Below are positions 51,669 to 61,619 of a stretch of DNA of 64,000 bases, piece by piece. Where the stretch lies: contig NZ_PTJA01000020.1 of the NCBI RefSeq assembly GCF_002934545.1, forward strand, positions 1 through 64,000. Reading direction: 5' to 3'. The notes beneath the pieces were generated by a model. It was given only the letters and a program-made list of their open reading frames with translations, did no database searches and was not told where the DNA came from. The position numbers and the translations under genes were made by a program. Origin of the DNA: Lacrimispora xylanisolvens. GTDB taxonomy: Bacteria; Bacillota; Clostridia; Lachnospirales; Lachnospiraceae. The stretch's first letter is position 1. Every line of letters starts with the position of its first letter.

Positions 51669-52655
51669 CTATAGCAATTGTCTGCGAAGCTGTTCGCCGT
51701 CTAATATGCTTAAATAGGAAGGCGCAATATCAAACACGGTTTTACAACCGCTCACCCCTTCTTTATTCAAACGATAGGCAGCCCTTGCATAAGCAATCAG
51801 GACAGATGCGGTAAATTCAGGGTTTGAATCCAGTTTTAAGCTGTATTCAACCACATGACCGTTCTCATCTTTCCAGCCGGTTGTTCCAGTTCTTATCACT
51901 GATCCGCCGTGGGGAATTCCTTTATGATCCCGCAGCAGTTCCTCTTCACTGATAAAATGAACCTCTGTATCATAATCAGCAAAATAATTGGGCATGGTCA
52001 CAATCTCTTCCCTTATTTTTTCCTGGTCTGCTCCTTCTTTTAAAACTACGTAGCACTCCCTGGTATGTTTCTGTCTGGTAGTAAGCTCTGGATTTTTTCC
52101 ACTCCGCACTGCCTCCAAAGATTCTTTCACAGGAATGGTGTACTGCCTTGCATCTTTAACACCTTCTATCTTACGTATGGCATCTGAATGGCCCTGGCTG
52201 ACTCCCTTGCCCCAGAAGGTGTAATCGTGACCACCTGGTAATATGGCACCTGCATACAGGCGGTTTAAAGAGAACATACCCGGATCCCAGCCAACGGAGA
52301 TTATTGCTGTTTTATTACCCTCTTTGGCGCTGGCATCCACCTTTTCAAAATGTTCCTGAATCTTAGCATGGGTGTCAAAGCTGTCCACCACATTAAAATA
52401 TCTGGCAAACTGGGGAGTCTGCTCTGGAAGATCATGGGCGCTTCCACCGCAGAGAATCAGTACATCAACTGCATCCTTCATGGAAATGGCCTCTTCAACT
52501 GGATGAACCTCCACTCCCGGAGTAAGCAGACTGATTGATTCAGGATCTCTCCTGGTAAATACCCCACAAAGTTCCATATCCGGATTATGTAGAATTGCAC
52601 ATTCCACACCTCTTCCAAGATTTCCATAACCTAAAATTCCTATTTTTATAGTCAT
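51669..52655 (-). CDS. ddh: meso-Diaminopimelate D-dehydrogenase
   Basis: A 328-residue NADPH enzyme that makes meso-diaminopimelate from tetrahydrodipicolinate in one step, for lysine and peptidoglycan. The Rossmann loop is GILGYGNLGRGVECAI, and the family stretches VDVLILCGGSAHDLPEQTP, SVGWDPGMFSLNR and FWGKGVSQGHSDAIR are intact. AAAGGTGGG precedes the ATG. Confidence 0.95.
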   Translation of the reverse strand: MTIKIGILGYGNLGRGVECAILHNPDMELCGVFTRRDPESISLLTPGVEVHPVEEAISMKDAVDVLILCGGSAHDLPEQTPQFARYFNVVDSFDTHAKIQEHFEKVDASAKEGNKTAIISVGWDPGMFSLNRLYAGAILPGGHDYTFWGKGVSQGHSDAIRKIEGVKDARQYTIPVKESLEAVRSGKNPELTTRQKHTRECYVVLKEGADQEKIREEIVTMPNYFADYDTEVHFISEEELLRDHKGIPHGGSVIRTGTTGWKDENGHVVEYSLKLDSNPEFTASVLIAYARAAYRLNKEGVSGCKTVFDIAPSYLSILDGEQLRRQLL

Positions 52656-52748
52656 AAATGACCCACCTTTCGCAAATTAATTACTTTCTATTATAGTTTA
52701 CAAGAACACTGGTGTAAATCCCGTATTCCAATGATTTTTGATAAAAAA

Positions 52749-52782
52749 AATCCGCAGCCGGATAAAACTGGTCTGCGGATTA
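52749..52782 (-). terminator. Terminator of the glgC-glgD-spoVG transcript
   Basis: Minus strand: AATCCGCAG...CTGCGGATT followed by TTTTTTT, 15 bases after the spoVG stop. Confidence 0.88.
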
Positions 52783-52796
52783 AAATCATATATTAC

Positions 52797-53084
52797 TTAA
52801 GCAAATGCTGCTGCAACCTCCGGCATCTCAAGAGCCGTGGTTTCATACTTATCCAAAATTACTCTCTGGATCATATCCCGGGTTCCGGAATTAATGGGAT
52901 GTGCGATATCCCGGTACTCCCCGTCTGCAGCCTTGCGGCTTGGCATGGCAATAAACAGGCCTTTTTCTCCTTCAATTACCTTAATATCATGAATCACAAA
53001 TTCATTGTCCAGTGTTATGGATACAATAGCTTTCATCTTACCCTCTTTTTCGATGCGTCTAACTCTTACGTCTGTAATCTGCAT
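52797..53084 (-). CDS. spoVG: Septation regulator SpoVG
   Basis: A 95-residue SpoVG. The start [20 protein letters not shown] and the signature [19 protein letters not shown] with [11 protein letters not shown] are diagnostic. SpoVG is a nucleic-acid-binding regulator affecting septation and sporulation. ATG 53084 follows GGAAGGGG. It lies just downstream of glgD with a 26-base gap. Confidence 0.96.
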   Translation of the reverse strand: MQITDVRVRRIEKEGKMKAIVSITLDNEFVIHDIKVIEGEKGLFIAMPSRKAADGEYRDIAHPINSGTRDMIQRVILDKYETTALEMPEVAAAFA

Positions 53085-53110
53085 GTTAAAGCCCCTTCCC
53101 GTCACATTTC

Positions 53111-54232
53111 CTATAATGTGTATCTCTCGTTTTTTTCTATGACAATTTTTACATTGTCTGGCGTTCCTATATAGGTGGTATTGGCCCGGATGGTATCCCG
53201 GCTTTCCACGATACAGTTTTCTATTACCGTATTGTCTCCTATATAAACATCATTTAAAATGATGGAATTCCTGATGACACAGTTGTTACCAATATAAGCT
53301 TTTTTAAATAAAACGGAGTTTTCTACTACTCCGTTGACAATACTGCCACTGGAGATCAGGCTGTTTTTCACAGAAGCTCCAGGATTGTACTTTGCTGGTG
53401 GCAGATCATCAATCTTCGAATAAACATCCGGATACTGTCGGAAGAAATAATCCCTGACCTCTGGTTTTAAAAAGTCCATATTGGTCTTATAGTAGGACTC
53501 CACAGAGGCAATGTTTCTCCAGTATGTATTCATACGGTAGGCATAGATTCTTTTAAGATTCCGGTAACGGACGAGAATGTCACTCACAAAATCATAACGG
53601 TCTTCCATGGCGCACCGTTCAATTAACTCAATCAGCTGTCGTCTGCGGATTACATAAATACCGCAGGAGACTGTGTTAGAGGAAGCAACCATAGGTTTTT
53701 CCTCAAAATCTGTAATTCTTCCGTCATCATTGGTTTTCACAATTCCAAAGCGGGTTGTGTCCTCTCCAGCCGGAAGTTCTGTACAGACAACGGTGATGTC
53801 AGCCTTCTTTTCAATATGATATTCCAGTACTTTTCCATAATCCAGCTTATAGATGCCGTCTCCAGCAGCGATAACCACATATGGCTCATGACTGTTTTTT
53901 AAGAATATCAGATTCTGATAAAGGGCGTCGGCAGTTCCCCTGTACCAGTCGCTGCTTTCTGCTGTAATGGTAGGGGTAAATACAAAAAGGCCTCCCTGCT
54001 TTCTACCGAAATCCCACCACTTGGAAGAGCTTAAATGCAGATGAAGAGATCTGGAATTATACTGGGTTAAAACCGCCACATTCTGTATATGAGAGTTTGT
54101 CATATTACTGAGTGCAAAATCTATGCTGCGGTAGTTTCCTGCAATGGGCATAGCGGCTATTGCCCTTTTATTGGATAATTCCCTCATTCTTTTGCTGTTT
54201 CCGCCTGCTAATACAATTCCTATGGCCCTCAT
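53111..54232 (-). CDS. glgD: GlgD, regulatory-type glucose-1-phosphate adenylyltransferase subunit
   Basis: A 373-residue paralogue of GlgC. The N-terminal loop is [26 protein letters not shown], less conserved than the canonical GGxGxRLxxLT of GlgC, as in the GlgD subunit of Firmicutes. The C-terminus is a left-handed beta helix. It forms a heterotetramer with GlgC and raises its activity. Overlaps glgC by 4 bases. Confidence 0.95.
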   Translation of the reverse strand: MRAIGIVLAGGNSKRMRELSNKRAIAAMPIAGNYRSIDFALSNMTNSHIQNVAVLTQYNSRSLHLHLSSSKWWDFGRKQGGLFVFTPTITAESSDWYRGTADALYQNLIFLKNSHEPYVVIAAGDGIYKLDYGKVLEYHIEKKADITVVCTELPAGEDTTRFGIVKTNDDGRITDFEEKPMVASSNTVSCGIYVIRRRQLIELIERCAMEDRYDFVSDILVRYRNLKRIYAYRMNTYWRNIASVESYYKTNMDFLKPEVRDYFFRQYPDVYSKIDDLPPAKYNPGASVKNSLISSGSIVNGVVENSVLFKKAYIGNNCVIRNSIILNDVYIGDNTVIENCIVESRDTIRANTTYIGTPDNVKIVIEKNERYTL

Positions 54233-55503
54233 TTCATACCACCTGCCTTTATGATGTAGTCACCGCCTGCCAGCTCCCCATCCGGATAATCCTCCAGTCT
54301 GGTCTCTCCGACAATTGCTGTGTTCTTCCCCACCTTTACTTTATCTGGTATGACTGAATTTTCACCAATGGTTACCAGATCAAACTGATAAACCTTGGGA
54401 TCGTATTTGCTGGGTGCAAAATCACCTGCTCCCAATTCACAGTCTGCACCGACAATAACGTTCTCAGCGATGATTGCTTTACTAACTCTGGTGTTCTCCC
54501 CTATCACGCACTCTCTCATGATAATGGAATCTTTCACTACAGCCCCTGACTTGATTACCACACCAGCACCAATGACGGAGTTATGAACCTCTCCGCAGAT
54601 TTCAGTTCCTTCTCCGATGATACTTCTGTCAATGACAGCCTCTTTTGACACATACTGAGGCGGAATAATATCACTCTTGGTATAAATCTTCCAATACTCT
54701 TCATAGAGATTAAATTCCGGAATGATATCAATCAGCTCCATATTGGCTTCCCAATAAGAGCTTAAGGTCCCTACATCCTTCCAATAACCGTTGTATTCGT
54801 ATGCAAATACACGGTTTCCTGAATCAAAACAATCTGGTATGATATGCTTTCCAAAGTCACAGCCGGGAACATCTGACATTTTGATTAACGCTTCTTTTAA
54901 GACCTTCCAGCTGAATATGTAGATGCCCATGGAAGCAAGATTGCTTCTGGGATTTGCAGGTTTTTCCTCGAATTCTGTTATCCGGTTGTTCTCATCGGTA
55001 ATCAGAATTCCGAAACGGCTGGCCTCTTCAATAGGGACCGGCATGGCAGCAATAGTGATATCAGCATTATTTGCTTTATGATACTCCAGCATAACCTCAT
55101 AATCCATCTTATAAATATGATCCCCTGAGAGGATAAGAACATAATCCGGGTTATAGGTTTCCATATACTCCAGGTTCTGATAGATGGCATTGGCTGTACC
55201 GGTATACCAGTCGCTTCCCTTGCTTCTTTCATAGGGAGGAAGAATCGTGACACCGCCAACGTTACGGTCTAAATCCCACGGAATACCGATTCCGATATGA
55301 GTGTTTAAACGCAATGGCTGATACTGAGTCAGGACCCCTACTGTATCGACTCCTGAATTGATGCAATTGCTGAGCGGAAAATCGATGATCCGGTATTTTC
55401 CGCCAAAGGATACTGCGGGTTTTGCCACCTTCTGCGTCAGAACACCCAAACGACTGCCCTGACCGCCCGCAAGAAGCATGGCAATCATCTCTTTTTTAAT
55501 CAC
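54229..55503 (-). CDS. glgC: Glucose-1-phosphate adenylyltransferase
   Basis: A 424-residue enzyme making ADP-glucose, the committed step of glycogen synthesis. The nucleotide loop is [20 protein letters not shown], with [25 protein letters not shown] and the beta-helix C-terminal domain. The start is GTG 55503 after AGAGGTG. A promoter lies at 55541-55569, so glgC-glgD-spoVG is one operon. Confidence 0.97.
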   Translation of the reverse strand: MIKKEMIAMLLAGGQGSRLGVLTQKVAKPAVSFGGKYRIIDFPLSNCINSGVDTVGVLTQYQPLRLNTHIGIGIPWDLDRNVGGVTILPPYERSKGSDWYTGTANAIYQNLEYMETYNPDYVLILSGDHIYKMDYEVMLEYHKANNADITIAAMPVPIEEASRFGILITDENNRITEFEEKPANPRSNLASMGIYIFSWKVLKEALIKMSDVPGCDFGKHIIPDCFDSGNRVFAYEYNGYWKDVGTLSSYWEANMELIDIIPEFNLYEEYWKIYTKSDIIPPQYVSKEAVIDRSIIGEGTEICGEVHNSVIGAGVVIKSGAVVKDSIIMRECVIGENTRVSKAIIAENVIVGADCELGAGDFAPSKYDPKVYQFDLVTIGENSVIPDKVKVGKNTAIVGETRLEDYPDGELAGGDYIIKAGGMK

Positions 55504-55540
55504 GTTATCACCTCTTGCTGTTGATATTTATTGTACTAGC

Positions 55541-55569
55541 ATTATACCACACATTCGTAAAATAGTGAA
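55541..55569 (-). promoter_or_regulatory. glgC promoter
   Basis: Minus strand: TTCACT (55564-55569), 17-base spacer, TATAAT (55541-55546) preceded by TGTGG. About 37 bases before the GTG. Confidence 0.7.
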
Positions 55570-55681
55570 CAAATTTTTGAATTATTGTGATAATTTTTTG
55601 TGCATTTTCCGACATTTTTCATGCTTTTGTCATTTCTTTTACATTTTAGTACAGATACAGCGTTTTTGCCCCCCATCCCCC

Positions 55682-55710
55682 TTGAATCGAGGCCGAAAAT
55701 ACAGTATAAT
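55682..55710 (+). promoter_or_regulatory. asnS promoter
   Basis: TTGAAT (55682-55687), 17-base spacer, TATAAT (55705-55710), about 39 bases before the ATG. No T-box is visible in the short leader. Confidence 0.8.
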
Positions 55711-55748
55711 CTTACTAAGTATGCGAACATGTAAAAGGAGAAGCTATT

Positions 55749-57140
55749 ATGGAATTAACCACAGTAAGACAAATATATAGAGACAAAGATTCATTTCTCA
55801 ACAAGGAAGTTACAATTGGCGGCTGGGTGAGAAGCTTAAGGGATTCCAAAACCTTTGGTTTCATTGTATTAAATGACGGAAGCTATTTTGACACGCTTCA
55901 GATCGTATATCATGACACCATGGATAATTTTTCAGAGATATCCAAACTGAATGTTGGCGCAGCAATAATCGTCACAGGCACCCTGGTTCCGACACCGGAA
56001 GCCAAACAGCCTTTCGAGATTCAGGGCGCAAAAATCGACATTGAAGGTGCGTCTGCCCCTGACTACCCACTTCAGAAAAAGCGTCATACCTTCGAATATT
56101 TAAGAACCATCTCTCATCTTCGTCCAAGAACGAATACGTTTCAGGCAGTTTTTCGTGTACGTTCTCTCATAGCCTATGCCATCCATCAGTTCTTTCAGGA
56201 GCGGGATTTTGTCTATGTACACACTCCCCTTATTACAGGAAGTGACTGTGAAGGTGCTGGTGAGATGTTCCAGGTAACAACCATGGATTTAAAGAATATT
56301 CCCATGACCCAGGAGGGCGCTGTAGACTTTTCTCAGGACTTCTTTGGAAAACCAACCAACTTAACCGTAAGCGGACAGCTTAATGCAGAAACTTATGCTA
56401 TGGCTTTCCGGAATGTTTATACCTTTGGTCCTACCTTCCGTGCTGAGAACTCCAATACCACCCGTCACGCAGCAGAATTCTGGATGATCGAGCCTGAGAT
56501 GGCTTTTGCTGATCTTCAGGATGATATGGAACTGGCAGAATCCATGTTAAAATATGTGATCCGTTATGTTCTTGAGCATGCACCGGAAGAGATGAACTTC
56601 TTTAACCAGTTTGTGGACAAGGAATTGTTAGAAAGACTGAACCATGTATTAAATTCCGAATTTGCTCATGTGACTTACACCGAAGCAGTTGAACTTTTAG
56701 AGAAACACAATGAAGAATTTGATTATAAAGTATTCTGGGGCTGTGACTTACAGACGGAGCATGAACGCTATTTAACAGAACAGCTCTATAAAAAACCGGT
56801 ATTTGTAACTGATTATCCAAAGGAAATCAAAGCATTTTACATGAAGATGAACCCGGACAACAAAACTGTTGCTGCTGTTGACTGTCTGGTACCAGGAATC
56901 GGTGAGATTATTGGCGGAAGCCAGAGGGAAGACGACTTGGACAAGCTCACCGCACGTATGGATGAACTGGGACTTAAGAAAGAAGATTATGATTTCTACC
57001 TTGATTTAAGAAAATACGGTTCTACCCGTCATGCCGGATTCGGTCTTGGATTTGAACGCTGTGTTATGTATTTAACAGGTATGTCCAATATCCGCGACGT
57101 GGTTCCATTCCCAAGAACCGTTAACAACTGCGAACTTTAA
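55749..57140 (+). CDS. asnS: Asparaginyl-tRNA synthetase
   Basis: A 463-residue class II synthetase. The OB fold ([20 protein letters not shown]), motif 2 ([21 protein letters not shown]) and motif 3 ([15 protein letters not shown]) are intact. The motif 2 region and length fit AsnRS rather than AspRS. AAGGAG precedes the ATG. A terminator follows. Confidence 0.97.
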   Translation: MELTTVRQIYRDKDSFLNKEVTIGGWVRSLRDSKTFGFIVLNDGSYFDTLQIVYHDTMDNFSEISKLNVGAAIIVTGTLVPTPEAKQPFEIQGAKIDIEGASAPDYPLQKKRHTFEYLRTISHLRPRTNTFQAVFRVRSLIAYAIHQFFQERDFVYVHTPLITGSDCEGAGEMFQVTTMDLKNIPMTQEGAVDFSQDFFGKPTNLTVSGQLNAETYAMAFRNVYTFGPTFRAENSNTTRHAAEFWMIEPEMAFADLQDDMELAESMLKYVIRYVLEHAPEEMNFFNQFVDKELLERLNHVLNSEFAHVTYTEAVELLEKHNEEFDYKVFWGCDLQTEHERYLTEQLYKKPVFVTDYPKEIKAFYMKMNPDNKTVAAVDCLVPGIGEIIGGSQREDDLDKLTARMDELGLKKEDYDFYLDLRKYGSTRHAGFGLGFERCVMYLTGMSNIRDVVPFPRTVNNCEL

Positions 57141-57146
57141 GCCGCT

Positions 57147-57180
57147 GAGGCTGCTGCCAATAATCAGACAGCCTCTTTAT
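57147..57180 (+). terminator. Terminator of asnS
   Basis: GAGGCTG...CAGCCTC followed by TTTAT. Confidence 0.7.
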
Positions 57181-57303
57181 ACCGGAACCATGTATGAAGG
57201 GAGTTTAAGATTTCTTTTATATGTGGTTCCAAGTCTATGAAAGAGGATTCCGTACAGCAAGACCAGATTCTCTGTACAGTGCTGTACCAGCGAGGTATTG
57301 ACG

Positions 57304-58374
57304 ATGAAATTCATACATATTGCAGATGTTCACTGGGGCATGAGCCCTGACAGCGATAAGCCCTGGAGCCGGGAACGTTCCCAGGATATAAAAGACACTT
57401 TTGCAAAGGCGGTAAACCAGGCAAAGACTCTGGAAGCTGACTGTCTTTTTATTTCCGGCGATCTTTTTCACCGCCAGCCCCTTGCCAGAGACTTAAAAGA
57501 GGTTAATTATTTATTTTCAACCATTCCAGGTGTCCGTGTGGTCATCATTGCAGGAAATCATGACCGCATCCGTAATAATTCAGCCCTTTTAAGCTTTACC
57601 TGGGCTCCTAACGTGTCTTATATTATGGGTGAGGAGCTGGAAAGTGTTTATTTTAAAGAGATCAATACGGAGGTTTATGGCTTTAGCTATCACTCTGTGG
57701 AAATACCCGAAAACCGCCTTGATCATTTGAAGGTACCAAACAACGGAAGAATTCACGTCCTTTTAGGCCACGGAGGAGATGCCAACCATATCCCCTTTGA
57801 TAAAGGCGCCATGTCAAGTCTGGACTTCTCCTACATCGCTATGGGACATATTCACCGTCCTGAGATTCTCATTGAAAACCGTATGGCATTTGCAGGTTCT
57901 CTGGAACCTCTGGACAAGACAGAATCCGGCCCTCACGGCATGATGGTAGGAGAGATCAACGAGGTGACCCGTATGGTAACCTCATTAAAATTCATCCCTC
58001 TTGCAAAGCTTCAGTACATCTCTCTTGCAGTCAATGTCACCCCAGCCACGACCAATACAGAACTTGCCATGAAAATCACCCAGGAGATCCAAAACCGGGG
58101 CGGGGAGAATATTTACCGGTTCCGCATACGTGGTATGAGGGATCCTGATATAACCTTTGATTTGGATATGCTTTCCACCCGTTTTAAAATTTTGGAAATT
58201 ATAGACGAGTCTGAACCGCAGTATAATTTCTCAGCTCTCTTTGCGGAACACCCCAGTGATATGATCGGCTTTTTTATCCAGGCACTTCAAAAGCCGGAGA
58301 TGAGCGGGGTGGAGAAGAAAGCACTTTATTACGGAATCAATGCTTTGCTTCGTACAACGGATGAAAGGAGCTGA
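57304..58374 (+). CDS. SbcD/YhaO-like metallophosphoesterase
   Basis: A 356-residue nuclease-type phosphoesterase with the five metal motifs: HIADVHWG, GDLFHR, GNHDR, LGHGGD and MGHIHRPE. Such proteins pair with SbcC/YhaN-like ATPases in DNA end processing. ATG 57304 has GAGG 8 bases upstream; a TTG at 57298 is possible. The partner ATPase gene starts 3 bases after its stop. Confidence 0.92.
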   Translation: MKFIHIADVHWGMSPDSDKPWSRERSQDIKDTFAKAVNQAKTLEADCLFISGDLFHRQPLARDLKEVNYLFSTIPGVRVVIIAGNHDRIRNNSALLSFTWAPNVSYIMGEELESVYFKEINTEVYGFSYHSVEIPENRLDHLKVPNNGRIHVLLGHGGDANHIPFDKGAMSSLDFSYIAMGHIHRPEILIENRMAFAGSLEPLDKTESGPHGMMVGEINEVTRMVTSLKFIPLAKLQYISLAVNVTPATTNTELAMKITQEIQNRGGENIYRFRIRGMRDPDITFDLDMLSTRFKILEIIDESEPQYNFSALFAEHPSDMIGFFIQALQKPEMSGVEKKALYYGINALLRTTDERS

Positions 58375-58377
58375 CCC

Positions 58378-60240
58378 ATGAAAATACTGGACATCTACAT
58401 CAATGGATTTGGAAAATTCCACGGCAGGAACCTAACGTTCCATGATGGGATCAACATTGTTTACGGAAAAAATGAAGCTGGAAAATCCACAATCCATACC
58501 TTTATCCGCAGCATGCTCTTTGGAATCGAACGGCAAAGAGGCAGAGCTTCCAGAAATGATCTCTACTCCCGTTTTGAGCCATGGGAAAACAGCGGAACCT
58601 ATGAAGGCCAGATCCGGGTGGAACATAAGGAACATATCTACCGGATCGAACGGACTTTCCAGAAAAACAAAAAAGAGTTTAAGGTAGTGGATGAAACCGC
58701 TGGAAAAGAAATCGAGCCCACTAAGGCATTTTTAGATGATCTTCTTTGCGGTTTAAGTGAAACCTCCTACATTAACACCATCAGCATCGGACAGTTAAAA
58801 AGCGCTACTGATGAAGGTATGGTAACAGAACTGAAAAATTACATTGCAAACTTAAATACAACTGGCAATCTTGCGCTTAACATAACGAAAGCCGCAGCCT
58901 GCTTAAAGTCTCAGAGAAAGGAACTGGAATCCCAGATGGTACCGGAAGCTGCCCGTACCTACACCTCTCTGTTAAGTGAAATACGCAACATCGAAAAGGA
59001 AATTTCAGCCCCTGAGTACGAAAATCAGATTCAGACCTATCAAAAGCTTCGGGTGGATATGAAGACGGATCTGGAAGAACGCCAGGCAGAAAAGGAAGAG
59101 TTAATTAAAAAAGTGGCAAGAGGCAGGCAGGTTCTTACTAGCAACCAGTTTACCGACCACGACTCCATAAACTCCTATTCCCAAAAGGCGCAGGAGCATT
59201 ATGATGACTATATGGAAGCCCAGACCGCCTGTAACAGGAAATCGAAAAAGTTTGCTTCCGCCATTTCACTTATTTTAGCCACACTTTTACTTTGCAGCAC
59301 CGGTGTTATTTATTATATGGGTGAATCCAATTATTTTTCCGCGTATTACGGTGTTGATCTTATTTTACTGTTAAGTGTTTTTGTAAGCGGAGCTCTTATT
59401 TTCTATCTGATTGGCCTGCTCCTTTTTCTTAGGATTCGTCATCATATGAAGGATATGGAAATGAGCGGCAAGGTACTTGAAGAGATTTTGTCCCGGCACT
59501 TAGGTGATACGGAAATTACTCCGGAATCCATACAGGCATTTAAGAACCGTATGGCTGAATTTACACGGCTTTGCTCTGCCGTATCCAAATCAGAAGCGGC
59601 CATCAACCAGAAAGCAGCCCAGATCGAAGAGCTTAATAAGAAGCTGGAGGGCTGTGGAGTAACCATAGAGACACAGCAGAAAAGTCAGTGGGAACTGGAG
59701 AAGAAGCTGGATCATTTATCCGGCTGTAAAACCCAGGCGGAAGGGTTAAAGCATATACTTGCTGAAAATGACCGTATACGGGAAGAAATCTCAGCGGTAG
59801 ACTTAGCGTTGGAAACCATGACCAACTTATCTTCCTCAATCCGGGACTCGTTCGGACTATACTTAAATAAAGCGGCTTCCGATTTAATTTCCGGAATTAC
59901 TGGCGGAATTTACACCAGCATGAGTGTAGATGAGAACTTAAACATCTTCTTAAATACGAAAACCAAGCTGGTACCTTTGGAGCAGGTCAGCAGCGGAACT
60001 ATGGATCAGGTTTATCTGGCTCTCCGTCTGGCTGCTGCAACACTGATTCAGACCGGGGACGAAAGAATGCCCTTTATCTTTGATGACAGCTTCGTTCTTT
60101 ATGACGACGACAGGTTAAAGACCGGATTAAAATGGCTGGCTGGCACTTATACAAATCAGATCATTATTTTTACCTGCCACCAGCGGGAAGCTCAGATGAT
60201 GACTGCAAACTTAATGCCTTATCACTTAATCGAAATATAA
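58378..60240 (+). CDS. SbcC/YhaN-like ATPase with membrane segments
   Basis: A 620-residue P-loop ATPase, short for the SbcC group. Walker A is GKNEAGKST (30-38) and the C-terminal half has the signature-like QVSSGTMDQVYLALRL and Walker B in MPFIFDDSFVLYDDDRL. The middle is two coiled-coil arms (about 180-290 and 350-480) joined, instead of by a zinc hook, by two hydrophobic helices (about 292-315 and 325-350). It is therefore probably tied to the membrane through the coiled-coil tip. Coupled with the SbcD-like nuclease gene. Confidence 0.9.
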   Translation: MKILDIYINGFGKFHGRNLTFHDGINIVYGKNEAGKSTIHTFIRSMLFGIERQRGRASRNDLYSRFEPWENSGTYEGQIRVEHKEHIYRIERTFQKNKKEFKVVDETAGKEIEPTKAFLDDLLCGLSETSYINTISIGQLKSATDEGMVTELKNYIANLNTTGNLALNITKAAACLKSQRKELESQMVPEAARTYTSLLSEIRNIEKEISAPEYENQIQTYQKLRVDMKTDLEERQAEKEELIKKVARGRQVLTSNQFTDHDSINSYSQKAQEHYDDYMEAQTACNRKSKKFASAISLILATLLLCSTGVIYYMGESNYFSAYYGVDLILLLSVFVSGALIFYLIGLLLFLRIRHHMKDMEMSGKVLEEILSRHLGDTEITPESIQAFKNRMAEFTRLCSAVSKSEAAINQKAAQIEELNKKLEGCGVTIETQQKSQWELEKKLDHLSGCKTQAEGLKHILAENDRIREEISAVDLALETMTNLSSSIRDSFGLYLNKAASDLISGITGGIYTSMSVDENLNIFLNTKTKLVPLEQVSSGTMDQVYLALRLAAATLIQTGDERMPFIFDDSFVLYDDDRLKTGLKWLAGTYTNQIIIFTCHQREAQMMTANLMPYHLIEI

Positions 60241-60243
60241 CAA

Positions 60244-60290
60244 AATCCCTGAAAGAGATTTGATTCACATCTCTTTCAGGGATTTTTTAT
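60244..60290. terminator. Bidirectional terminator
   Basis: AATCCCTGAAAGAGAT/ATCTCTTTCAGGGATT stem with T runs (TTTTTTATT) on the plus side and TTTTG on the minus side, between the ATPase and brnQ genes. Confidence 0.9.
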
Positions 60291-61606
60291 TAATCATGAG
60301 TTTTTAATGACCCCATTATAGCTTCGATTATAACTCCAATTACAATACCCACAACTGCCGGACATATCCAGCCAAGTCCATATGAATAAAATGGAAGCTT
60401 TATTAGTTCTGCATGTAAAACTTCTGCTCCTGCCGTTTCCAGTGACAGCAACACTCCTATGATTCCGGTTAACCCCATGGCACAGACATAGACGGCTCTC
60501 CATCGTTCTCCATCACGAAAAACAAAGGATAGTATAATCAGTACAATGGAAACAGGATATAAGGCACTTAAAACAGGCACTGATATCTCCAGTATCTTAT
60601 TAAGTCCTGCATTGGATATGATAAGGCTGACAAAGGCGAATATAAATGCCCACGTCCGGTACCCAACCTTGGGTATAATAGTGCAGAAATACTTGCTGCA
60701 GCAACTGATCAGACCAATACAGGTATTCAGACATGCAATGAAAAAAACTGCTGCAAGCAGAATAAGACCTGCTTTCCCATATAAAAACTGTACTGCCTGG
60801 TTCAAGGTCTGAGCACCGTTATCTGCCAGTCCAAATGCTCCCCCGGTCACTGCCCCAACATGTGATAAGGCACTGTAAACCAGCAGGAGAATTCCACCTG
60901 CAAAAAAACCGGCCCTGATGGTTTCATGAACGACATCTGCTTCTTTCTTTATGCCCATGGCCTTAATATTTAACGATATAATAATACCGAAATTTAAGGC
61001 GGCAATGGTATCCATAGTCATATAACCTTCTAGAAATCCTTTAATAAACGGAGCTTTCTCATATGTTTCAGATGGTGTTCCATAGGCTCCCGCCGGGTGA
61101 ATGATACAGCCGGCAAAGATCACTGCGATCAGAACCAAAAGTATGGGAGTCAGAATCTTCCCCAGACGGTCCGTCAGTTTATCTGGCTTTAGTGCTACTA
61201 CAAATGCAATGGTAAAAAATACCACCGAGTATAAAAACTGCATCAGCGTATTTGAAGATCCCTCTTTTAAGAAGGGAACCACTGCCATCTCAAATGATGT
61301 ACTTGCAGTTCTTGGTATTGCAAGGCAAGGGCCAATGGATAAATAGATTAACAGGGTAAAAATAAAAGCAAACTTCGGGTGAACACGCCCCGCCAGCTTG
61401 TCCAGTCCTCCGGACTGAGCCACTGCCACGACGCCTAAAACCGGAAAGCCGATTGCAGTTACTGCAAATCCGGCCACTGCAATCCAGGTAACGGTTCCCG
61501 CTGACGCTCCCAGAAAAGGCGGAAAGATCAGGTTTCCTGCTCCAAAAAACATGGAAAATACCGTAAGTCCGGCTAAAACTAATTTTTCTTTCGTCAATCG
61601 CTCCAT
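60290..61606 (-). CDS. brnQ: Branched-chain amino acid transporter BrnQ
   Basis: A 438-residue carrier with about twelve hydrophobic helices. The N-terminal FSMFFGAGNLIFPPFLGASAG is the BrnQ/LIVCS signature. It imports leucine, isoleucine and valine with sodium or protons. It lies 13 bases downstream of the PRPP synthetase gene, same strand. GAGGACATT precedes the ATG. Confidence 0.95.
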   Translation of the reverse strand: MERLTKEKLVLAGLTVFSMFFGAGNLIFPPFLGASAGTVTWIAVAGFAVTAIGFPVLGVVAVAQSGGLDKLAGRVHPKFAFIFTLLIYLSIGPCLAIPRTASTSFEMAVVPFLKEGSSNTLMQFLYSVVFFTIAFVVALKPDKLTDRLGKILTPILLVLIAVIFAGCIIHPAGAYGTPSETYEKAPFIKGFLEGYMTMDTIAALNFGIIISLNIKAMGIKKEADVVHETIRAGFFAGGILLLVYSALSHVGAVTGGAFGLADNGAQTLNQAVQFLYGKAGLILLAAVFFIACLNTCIGLISCCSKYFCTIIPKVGYRTWAFIFAFVSLIISNAGLNKILEISVPVLSALYPVSIVLIILSFVFRDGERWRAVYVCAMGLTGIIGVLLSLETAGAEVLHAELIKLPFYSYGLGWICPAVVGIVIGVIIEAIMGSLKTHD

Positions 61607-61619
61607 AATGTCCTCGTAA

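Noticed and set aside
53111-55503. glgC/glgD as a recent duplication
   Set aside because: The two subunits are strongly diverged and both are standard in Firmicutes; this is the usual heteromeric enzyme.
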